In this document: one piece after another, positions 55,973 to 64,000 of the stretch
How the letters are laid out: each line of letters opens with the position of its first letter
How positions within the stretch are numbered: the stretch's first letter is position 1
Origin: Cliona cf. orientalis
Lineage: Eukaryota; Porifera; Demospongiae; Clionaida; Clionaidae
Direction of reading: 5' to 3'
NCBI GenBank assembly: GCA_963930775.1
Contig: OZ005689.1
Coordinates: 13,268,923-13,332,922, forward strand
Length of the DNA: 64,000 bases
Made by a program: the position numbers and the translations under genes
The notes under the pieces: generated by a model
What the model was told of the DNA's origin: nothing
The model's database searches: none
What the model saw: the letters and a program-made list of their open reading frames with translations, nothing else

Positions 55973-58900
55973 ATGAGTGATACATATATAACATTCTGTA
56001 TTCCACTCATGATCATGATCCTCTGGTTTAGATTGGTGGATAACTGTCAGATGGCTAGTCAGCTACTCCTGATTCTGGCTTGCACCTGCAGCTTGGCCAG
56101 TGGGGAGGTGTATTTCATCAAGCCCTCACAGAACTCTTCATGTCCTCCTGAGCAAACTTGCATCACTCTCTCTCATCTGGCTGACAATTTCAATAGGATA
56201 CTTGAAAACAGCAACTTAGCCCTCCTCTTTCTATCAGGAAACCACATGATTAACGACAAGCTTTTGTTTTGGGATTTAGACATCTTCTCAATGTCAAACT
56301 TTAATTTAGAAACTGTAAATATAACGTGTCTTAGTCAGTCAGGTAGCTTTGACATCAGCCAGACCACTACTGTTTTAGTCAAGAATTTACACATCATCGG
56401 ATGTGGCGGTATTCATATTAAACATGTGAGTCGGTTTATACTTGAGAACACCACCTTCCAAGGAAGCAATGGCACAGCATTAGTATTTAATCAAACAAAT
56501 GAAGCTTACATAGTCAACTGTTTCTTTATTAATTGCAGGAGCAGCTTTTACTCCTCACTGAATCAATCATTTGGTGGAGTTGTCGTAGCATTAAGCAGTA
56601 GCATTTGGGTGGAAGACACAACGTTCGAGAAAAATACTGCTGAAATTGGTGCTGCTATTTATGGGCAGGAGGGTAACATTACAACATACAAGAGTAACTT
56701 CCTATACAATGAAGCTTCTAGTCAAGGTGGGGCACTAGCTGCTTTCAGATGTTTGGTCCATGTTGTTATTTGCACATTTATTGGAAATGGAGCTGTAGAT
56801 GAAGGTGGTGTCATTTTCACTGCTGAAAGTTCATTCTACATTGTAGACAGTTTTTTTAGTACCAATTCAGCTGACTATAATGGTGGCGTCATTTATTCTG
56901 AAAGAGACTTATTTCATATTGTTGACAGCACATTTAGTGATAATACAGCTCCCCTTAGCGGAGTTATTTATATACAAGACGGTTCCTTCTACATTGCTGA
57001 CAGCTCATTTAGTAATACTTACAATGGTGGAGTCATTGTCTCAGACACAAGTTTATTCGAGGTCGATGTCTTTAATAGCTCATTTAATAACAACTCAGCT
57101 AACAATGGTGGAGTCATTTACTCATTAAAAAGTTCATTCTATATTACTGATAGCACCTTCAACAATAATTCAGCTACTTTGGGTGGTGCCATTCATTCAG
57201 ACAGAAGCTCATTCTTTATTATCCACTGCATATTTACAACTAACAAAGCTTCTACTCAAGGTGGAGTCATTGCTGCTACATCAGGAAGCTCTTTCCATGT
57301 TGCTAATAGTTCTTTTAGTAGCAACTCTGTTGATATTTGTGTGAACATAACTAACAATAATAGCTCTGCATTCGGCGCCATTACAGTAACTGTTACAGTA
57401 GCTATAGACTATAACTGTACATGTTATAGTAATATACTTTCATTTGATCACTCTTCTCTTAACCTTTCTGGAAACACATCTTTTGTGAATAATGCTGGAT
57501 CACAAGTTTATGCTGCAATAAGCAATATAACATTCAGCGGTTTCACCAGATTTGAAAACTGTGGGAACATGAGTCTTGGTGGAGGTGCTATCAATAGTAT
57601 TCTCTCAAACGTGTATATTTCAGGCAGAACTCATATGATCGGGAACCTCGCAATATCTGGTGGTGCCATCTTTGGTAGGGACAGTGTGTTTTCCGTATCA
57701 GATGATACAATAATTGCCAACAACGAGGCAAATATAGGTGGTGGTGTTTTCCTCCAACAAAGTAGTTTGGAGATTAATGGAATGAATATTTCCTGTGACA
57801 TCTTCGATAACAATGCTATGGTGTGGGGTGGGGGAATCTATGGGTTTGCTTCAACTATCACTGTCAATCAGCCAAGTGCTCTTCGTCTGATGAACAATAG
57901 TGCAGAGCGGGGAGGTGGGGTTTACTTTGAAGATAACACAAAAATACTGATAAAAAAGCACTATAAAGAACAATTATTTTTTCCAGAAGTGATAACAAAC
58001 TTTACAGGTAATCGTGCAACATTTGGAGGAGCAATATACGTAGAGGACAACACCTACTATGGTGCGTGCGTAACATCCACAGAATGTTTCATTCAAGTTC
58101 GTGCATTGTACACCAGGACCACTAATCGTAATTGCATCCTTGACTCTGATCTTCGGCAACAGAACATTAATATTTACTTCTCGGATAACAAAGCTACAAG
58201 GAGTGGAGACAACATCTTTGGTGGATTACTACATGGATGTATCACAGATTTACTTTCTGAAAGTGGTTGTTACGGTACTACAGTTGGCATTGACAATATA
58301 GTAGACGGTATAAGCAATGCTTCGCCTGAATCCATCTCTTCTCTACCAGTTAGAGTTTGTTTTTGCAACAATTGGGGCCAACCACACTGTAATCACCAGC
58401 CACCAGCTATCTATGTCAAGAAGGGAGAGACCTTTAAATTGTCACTTATTGCTCTTGATCAGGCTAACAATCCAGTAGAGGCCAACATCACCACTCTCCT
58501 TTCTCCATCTGATGGCAGGTTCAGTGAAGGCCAGCAGACCCAGACAGTACAACAACACTGTACACAGCTACCATTCAACCTCTTTTCCCCTAGCAACTTT
58601 GGAATACTGACTCCAATAGCTGTGGATAGTCCATGCAGAAATTTAAAGCTTCTCACAACGTCAAATATACATATTAACTTCTTAAACTGTACCTGCCCAA
58701 TTGGTTTTGAGCCATCGGGTGATAATGTGAACTGTGAATGCATTTGTGATTCAGCACTTTATCCCTATATCACTCGCTGTAATTCTACCACCTCTTCACT
58801 TCTGAGAGAGGGCACCAACTCCTGGATCATGTACGTGAATGACACCGATCCCTATCGTTACGTCATTTACCCTTACTGCCCTTATGGCTACTGCCACCCT

Positions 58901-60241
58901 GCTGATGATAATGTCAGCATCAACCTCACCATTCCCAATGGGGCAGATGCACAGTGTGTAAATAGACGTACAGGAGTGCTCTGTGGAGGCTGTCAACCAA
59001 ACTTCAGCCTCTCCCTGGGAAGTTCACAATGCTTACCTTGTACTATTTACTGGCCTGCTCAGTTGCTTGGTATTCTCCTAGCTGGCATCGTAGCTGGAGT
59101 CCTGCTGGTTGCTACACTTTTAGCTCTCAACTTAACGGTTGCCACTGGACTGCTCAATGGATTCATCTTCTACGCTAACATTGTAGGAGCTAGTAGTAGT
59201 GCATTCTTCCCATCTTCAGAACCAAGCTTTCCTATGCTGTTTGTGGCCTGGCTGAATCTGGATATAGGATTTGATGTCTGCTTTATTCGTGAACTAGATG
59301 CATACACTAAAACTTGGCTTCAATTGGCATTTCCTACTTATATCATAACTCTAGTTGTCCTAGTGATCTTCATCAGTGAGCGCTCCCCTAGATTTACTAG
59401 ACTAATTGGAAGGAGAGATCCAGTTGCAACTCTGGCTACACTTGTTCTGCTATCCTATTCTAGGCTGCTCTCAACGACAATTGTAGTGTTGTCCTTTGCC
59501 ATCCTTGACTACCCTGATGGCCCTCATGTGGTATGGCTTCTAGATGGAAATGTTAAATACCTTAAGGGAAAGCATACTGGTCTTTTCACTGTAGCCATTT
59601 TGATAATCTTGCTTGGTATTCCCTATACACTTTTCCTCTTTCTTTGGCAGTGGTGCATTCGAACTCCACACTGGAAGATTTTTGGATGGATTAGGAACAC
59701 CAGACTCAATACCTTCATCACCACCTACCATGCCCCATACAGCATAAAGCATCGCTATTGGACTGGACTGCTGCTGCTTGTGAGGGTGATCTTGTACATC
59801 ACTGCTTCAGTGACTACATCCAGTGATCTCCAAGTCCCACTTTTAGTGATAAATGTTTTGGTAGGGGGGCTTTTCTTTCTCAAGGGAATCATTGGAAGTG
59901 TATACAAGGATTTGCCAGTGGACATTGTTGAGACATTGATATACCTCAATCTTCTTATCTTTGCTGCGTCAAGTCTGTACCACTTCAACTCTGACAGTAC
60001 AAAGCAGGCAGCCATTGCATACACATCAACCACCATGGTCCTTATCCTTCTAATTGGAGTGGTTCTCGTTCATGGGATACTCTTTATGAAAAAGAAGTAT
60101 TGTGAAACTCGTGCAGTAGAGGAAGACATAGCTCCCACTAAACCTGATGGATCTGATACTAATGGACATGCTAAGGTCACCTACTCCTATGTGGAGTTTC
60201 AAAGTCTCCCATCAGAATCCGAAGTTAACAAGACTGCATGA
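55973..60241 (+). CDS. Pmp-type beta-helix multi-pass membrane protein
   Basis: An intact single-exon frame of 1422 codons. The used start is uncertain: MSDTYITF at 55973, an in-frame MIMILWF, or MASQLLLILACTCSLASG at 56051, which looks like the signal peptide. Next come CPPEQTCITLSHLADNF and a parallel-beta-helix region (residues about 120-800) with Chlamydial-Pmp-like repeats of about 22-25 residues (GGVIYS, FxxNSAxxGG; e.g. SSFYITDSTFNNNSATLGG), and many N-glycosylation sites. A Cys-rich stretch (CTCPIGFEPSG, CECICDSALYP, GVLCGGCQPNFS) precedes a C-terminal half with about nine hydrophobic helices from residue ~1022 to ~1390, then an acidic cytoplasmic tail. It should be a cell-surface receptor or adhesion protein with a large extracellular solenoid. 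Such architectures are expanded in sponges (family knowledge); the molecular function is unknown. A tandem paralogue follows at 63571. Confidence 0.85.
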   Translation: MSDTYITFCIPLMIMILWFRLVDNCQMASQLLLILACTCSLASGEVYFIKPSQNSSCPPEQTCITLSHLADNFNRILENSNLALLFLSGNHMINDKLLFWDLDIFSMSNFNLETVNITCLSQSGSFDISQTTTVLVKNLHIIGCGGIHIKHVSRFILENTTFQGSNGTALVFNQTNEAYIVNCFFINCRSSFYSSLNQSFGGVVVALSSSIWVEDTTFEKNTAEIGAAIYGQEGNITTYKSNFLYNEASSQGGALAAFRCLVHVVICTFIGNGAVDEGGVIFTAESSFYIVDSFFSTNSADYNGGVIYSERDLFHIVDSTFSDNTAPLSGVIYIQDGSFYIADSSFSNTYNGGVIVSDTSLFEVDVFNSSFNNNSANNGGVIYSLKSSFYITDSTFNNNSATLGGAIHSDRSSFFIIHCIFTTNKASTQGGVIAATSGSSFHVANSSFSSNSVDICVNITNNNSSAFGAITVTVTVAIDYNCTCYSNILSFDHSSLNLSGNTSFVNNAGSQVYAAISNITFSGFTRFENCGNMSLGGGAINSILSNVYISGRTHMIGNLAISGGAIFGRDSVFSVSDDTIIANNEANIGGGVFLQQSSLEINGMNISCDIFDNNAMVWGGGIYGFASTITVNQPSALRLMNNSAERGGGVYFEDNTKILIKKHYKEQLFFPEVITNFTGNRATFGGAIYVEDNTYYGACVTSTECFIQVRALYTRTTNRNCILDSDLRQQNINIYFSDNKATRSGDNIFGGLLHGCITDLLSESGCYGTTVGIDNIVDGISNASPESISSLPVRVCFCNNWGQPHCNHQPPAIYVKKGETFKLSLIALDQANNPVEANITTLLSPSDGRFSEGQQTQTVQQHCTQLPFNLFSPSNFGILTPIAVDSPCRNLKLLTTSNIHINFLNCTCPIGFEPSGDNVNCECICDSALYPYITRCNSTTSSLLREGTNSWIMYVNDTDPYRYVIYPYCPYGYCHPADDNVSINLTIPNGADAQCVNRRTGVLCGGCQPNFSLSLGSSQCLPCTIYWPAQLLGILLAGIVAGVLLVATLLALNLTVATGLLNGFIFYANIVGASSSAFFPSSEPSFPMLFVAWLNLDIGFDVCFIRELDAYTKTWLQLAFPTYIITLVVLVIFISERSPRFTRLIGRRDPVATLATLVLLSYSRLLSTTIVVLSFAILDYPDGPHVVWLLDGNVKYLKGKHTGLFTVAILIILLGIPYTLFLFLWQWCIRTPHWKIFGWIRNTRLNTFITTYHAPYSIKHRYWTGLLLLVRVILYITASVTTSSDLQVPLLVINVLVGGLFFLKGIIGSVYKDLPVDIVETLIYLNLLIFAASSLYHFNSDSTKQAAIAYTSTTMVLILLIGVVLVHGILFMKKKYCETRAVEEDIAPTKPDGSDTNGHAKVTYSYVEFQSLPSESEVNKTA

Positions 60242-60769
60242 TGAACTTCAACAGAAACTCATAATCTGAGTAGTGTGTGCAATAATAGTGTAAGCGTTAG
60301 TATGGATTGTTCAAAAACTCGCTTATAGCTAGCTAGGCTACTCAACTAGCTATAGTAGCTACCATAGTTATATATTATAATAATTATTATGGTATGAATT
60401 TTTGTATATATGCACGTGTGATCAATAACATTATGAAGCATCAGGCAGGCGTGTGATCAACACTAAAGTAAATTCAAAGTACATAATATATTATGATAGT
60501 GTAGATGCTTATTGCTACATGTTGAATGTAGGTTCGTTAGTGAGCTTGTCGTAGTAGTTTGAGACAATCATTCAATTGTTAGGACATTTTGGTCTGTAGA
60601 CCTTCATCGGCTGTGATAATACATATCAAAACACAGGATTAAATAACCACACGAGAATTGTGAAAAGTGACGTAGCATGAAATGGTGCTGATTGGAATAT
60701 ATTAGTTCAGGAATGGTGAGAATAGGGGGAGTGAAGGGGAAATAGTACTAAATGTAATGCACTGAATCA
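60242..60769. other. 3' flank of the Pmp-like gene
   Basis: AT-rich, no gene. Contains gctagctaggctactcaact and a taattatta palindrome near 60382; no convincing poly(A) signal selected. Confidence 0.4.
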
Positions 60770-61440
60770 GGAGTGGTGAGTTGTCTGGAGGAAAGGTTGC
60801 CAGATGTGACTGAGTTGTAGTCCACTGTCCAGGTGGCAATTGTTATTGCTCTCTTGAGCTTGGCTGTGGATGGCGTCAAGGACTTGCCTCTTTCAAACAG
60901 TGATAGGTTGGGTTCAGTGTCTCTGAGTCACCTTTGCACCCTCCCAGTCGACATGGTATTGTGCTTCCCATGCGTGAACTGTGATTCCATTGTTGGTATA
61001 TATCCCTTCGCTTCACCGCCAGCTTGTGCTCAGTTATCCTCTTCTTCCTGTCTCTCCTATGTATCACTTATCACACTCTTTGCAAGGCATCTCATACACT
61101 ACTCCTTTTTTCTTGACGTCAGGGGTGGGAGTCTTCACTCTGACCAGGGATTCTCTAAGGGTTTTGGGTAACTTGAAAATTGTTCACCAAGATCAATGTC
61201 AACGGCGCAATGGAAATTGAATCCTCACTACTACACAGCGATGACAATCTGGAGGACTGCACCAGCATCCCATCCGCAGACGTTTGCCACCTCACAGCAC
61301 TCTGCTTGAAATCCACATAGCTACTTTCAATTGGACAAGTTCTTCGAACAGACACAAGGAGCAGACATGGGCTCCCCGCTCTCACCCGTTGTTGCCAACC
61401 TGTTCATGGAGTCCCTCAGCAAGCCATCTTCACCTGTGAG
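60770..61440. pseudogene. Penelope-like element relics in opposite orientation
   Basis: On the minus strand, 61110-60770 reads YEMPCKEC, then YIGETGR, and later AWEAQYHVDWEGAKVTQ: the GIY-YIG endonuclease of Penelope-like elements. On the plus strand, 61235-61430 reads TYFQLDKFFEQTQGADMGSP and LSPVVANLFME, the RT block that should lie upstream on the same strand. The two pieces therefore face each other; both carry stops and shifts, so this is a rearranged dead fragment. Confidence 0.68.
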
Positions 61441-62449
61441 TTGAAGCCGAGGATCTGGCTATGAGTGACGAAGGATTTACATCACCAAACCCATGAGTGA
61501 CACATGGGATTGATTTACGTCACTTTTCCCATGAGTCACTCATGGGAAGGATTTATGTTTCTCTTGAATGGCGTAAATTCCCCAAAAGTTAATATTTTAA
61601 GATTAAAATACATGGGAATGATTTACATACTTTTCATTAAGGAGTAAAATCCCATTTAACTGGTATTTAACAAGAAATGCGTAAATCCTCCCCATGTAGC
61701 TATAGACACACATCTAAGAAATTATTAAGGAAGGATTTATACCATGAAGTGCCCCTATTAGTTGAATTTATTCCTATGTGTTTAACAAAGGACCAAGGAT
61801 TTCCAAGCACATGCATAGAAACTTTCACAACAAGAAGTGCATAAATCCATCCGCCACCCACCCTTCCCCCCCCCCCCCCCCCCGAGCAGCCCTGTGTATA
61901 GTATTATTATGCCACTGCACCATTGAAAATGAAGTTAAGAGTTAATGAGAACATCATAATAGATAGCATTGATGAGTTACGCTAAAGAGGCCTAGGAACA
62001 AAAACAAAACAATGAAATTGAAGGATTAAGTAGGGATGGGAGAGCCAAAATATACACAAACAAGACTAAGTAGGGATATCATGTCCACTATCAATTAAGA
62101 ATTAACTAGCTAACCAGGCAGTAATGTGACGGTCAATCCCCCCACCCCTACAAGCCATAATAATAGGGATACATGAATTTCTCTCAGTTAAGGGTAGCAT
62201 CAACCAATCACCGTCAACAGGCACATGATAGCTAATCGAAAAAGAGTCTATAAGCTAGGTATTATGACCGTAATTGTTTGATTTTGGTATCTTATCAATG
62301 AGTTAGTATCCTGCCTGGTCACATAGTTTAGCTATATCTAAACATAGAATGGATGATTAAAATTAAGGGTATAGTTTTATAGCTGCTAGTGCCCCCTAGC
62401 TCTACTTCCGATATTTATCTCTGCCTATGAACAATCATAATATGCAGTG
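61441..62449. other. Intergenic spacer with ggatttac motifs
   Basis: The region 61470-61740 repeats ggatttac/gtaaatcc in both orientations and has the palindrome cccatgagtcactcatggg at about 61530-61548, perhaps an old foldback element. A C run lies at 61866-61882. No gene. Confidence 0.45.
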
Positions 62450-63570
62450 ATCTGGTAGTCACTTGTGCTTCTCTTTAGAGAAGAGACATGGTCGATGCAT
62501 TCAACAAAAAGAGGTTTTCTGTGTACGTAGCCCAGTTTCCAAGCTCTCTCCCCTCTTCTTGGTTTTATCGCCATGCATGATTATCAATGCGGAATTCTTA
62601 TTCATGGCATAGGAGGGGGAGAGCCTGGGAGGCTTTGATCACGCGCGGATACTGATGACACTTTGAGTGTCCATGCAATATATCCACGTATGAGAGTCCA
62701 AAAAAAGACGATAATGAACCCCAGATAAGCATGCACATGCAGCTATTGGCCTTTTTAGAGATGGCTTGAGACTAGCTACCAGTGCACATTTGCACTCTTG
62801 AATCTCTGAGAATAATCATGATTGGATCATGGCAGCCAACTCATGCACTATATATTACTGTCTGAGATTCAAGAGCACAAGGCATCAAAATGTTCATTGC
62901 TAGTCTTGGAGCTAAATGTGCACACGTTCTAAATTTTATGTAAGCATCAAATCATTTTGCATTAATTTCTTGGATTACACTTAATTAGCTACTGTGTCGG
63001 CGAAGTATGTTTTTGGGGTGCAGTCTCTATTTCACCTAAGCCTCTGATCCATAAAATTTAATTTGCTCTCTTTCTCTCTCGTCCTCATCAACACCCTCAA
63101 TTTAGAAGCTATCCAACTTCACAGACTCTCCCACCCAGCCTGGTATCGATACCGCTCAAAAACTGATCACAGCCGCTTATGATAAATATTCATGTGACAA
63201 ATTAAGTTATTTTTTACTGTGGTATATGTGCAGAACGTAGTTATTATTGTAAACAGAGATTTCCCAAATTTATTTCGATTATATGGTGTCTCCAGACAAT
63301 TATTATTGACTATAAAATATTGATAGCCTCTTTGCTGTACAAGGCTCGTGAACGTACAAAACAGTTTACCCTAATCTTAATTGAAGACTGGTTTATAGAG
63401 CTCTACAGGTTTGTGGCAAACCAAAAGTTGCTGTTCAGAGGCTCCGTAAGTAATACATAGCTAATAATATTATAGAGAATTGAACTAGCTGGCAATATTC
63501 TGCACCACATGCAGAATTACCAATCACTAACTATAATAGCAGCCTACTGTGCACGAACGTACTCGTGGTC
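62450..63570. repeat. Segmental duplicate, copy B (upstream of second Pmp-like gene)
   Basis: Parallels 50345-50830, 51966-52260 and 55715-55972 in the same order, including gtctccagacaat, aagctatccaacttcacaga and ttaattgaagactggttt. Copy A carries extra insertions (minisatellite, hairpins, pogo-like and MULE elements). Confidence 0.72.
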
Positions 63571-64000
63571 ATGATCTTCTTGCTTGCAATTGGATTGGTG
63601 GATAACTCTCAGGTGGCTGGTCAGCTACTCCTGGTTATGGCATGCATCTGCAGGTTGGCCAGTGGGGAATTGTACTTCATCAAACCCTCACAGAACTCCT
63701 CATGCCCCCCTGAGCAAATCTGCCTCACTCTTTCTCATTTGGCTGATAATTCCACTAGGATTCTTGAAAACAGAAATCTAACCCTCCGCTTTTTATCAGG
63801 AAACCACATGATTAATGGCAAGCTTTCAGTTGGGAATCTAGACGTCTTCTCAATGTCAAACTTTAATGTAGAAACTGTAAATGTAACGTGTACTAATCAG
63901 TCAGGAAGCTTTGACATCAGCCAGACCACTACTGTTTCAATAAGAAATTTACACCTTATTGATTGTGGAGAGATTTTTATTGAACATGTGAGTCAGTTTA
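63571..64000 (+). CDS. Second Pmp-type membrane protein, 5' end only
   Basis: Open from ATG at 63571 (MIFLLAIGLVDNSQVAGQLL) to the window edge. It aligns closely with the start of the gene at 55973: signal peptide, GELYFIKPSQNSSCPPEQIC, SFDISQTTTV. The internal Met used as the likely start in the first gene (56051) is GTG here, so the upstream Met must serve. Truncated by the window, not by mutation. Same inferred cell-surface solenoid role. Confidence 0.8.
   Translation, partial: MIFLLAIGLVDNSQVAGQLLLVMACICRLASGELYFIKPSQNSSCPPEQICLTLSHLADNSTRILENRNLTLRFLSGNHMINGKLSVGNLDVFSMSNFNVETVNVTCTNQSGSFDISQTTTVSIRNLHLIDCGEIFIEHVSQF

Overview
The window looks like nuclear DNA of an early-branching animal, most likely a demosponge (inferred). 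The DNA is AT-rich, most introns are short with GT..AG borders, and the genes are metazoan: a Frizzled-like seven-helix receptor, an adhesion GPCR with GAIN/GPS, cathepsin X and a Pmp-type beta-helix membrane protein. Mobile DNA is very dense. There are no bacterial operons, rRNA genes or CRISPR arrays.

Layout. 956-2596 (+): Frizzled-class receptor without a cysteine-rich domain, with a decayed partial copy at 13692-14270. 3045-5862: pogo/Tigger-like transposon, itself split by an 822-bp TIR element. 7418-10568 (-): small secreted cysteine-rich protein whose long intron holds another pogo relic and a MITE. 10650-15300: non-coding, with tandem repeats and the receptor pseudogene. 15303-21544: tyrosine-recombinase (DIRS/Ngaro-type) retroelement with split direct repeats A1...B1-A2...B2 and a large internal minisatellite. 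23218-29350 (+): Ig-HormR-GAIN adhesion GPCR, broken by a 1-nt frameshift and by a TA-flanked insertion inside TM7. 32596-49051 (-): a 15-exon gene encoding two complete cathepsin X/Z domains in tandem. Its 7-kb penultimate intron region holds a 5.5-kb transposon of a family I cannot name, and other introns hold MITEs, a SINE-like element and a giant foldback. 50340-55960: duplicated upstream DNA, hairpins, a pogo-like MITE and a rearranged MULE transposon. 55973-60241 (+): intact 1422-aa beta-helix/multi-pass membrane protein. 63571-64000 (+): 5' end of a tandem paralogue that runs off the window.

The host genes show no shared pathway beyond being membrane-bound, secreted or lysosomal products. 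Their main common feature is proximity to, or damage by, transposons. The most notable items are the bicatalytic cathepsin X, the transposon-split TM7 of the adhesion GPCR, the unclassified 5.5-kb transposon with a recognisable empty-site paralogue, and the tandem Pmp-like receptors. All exon borders were called by eye from splice consensus and reading-phase continuity; no transcript or database comparison was possible.
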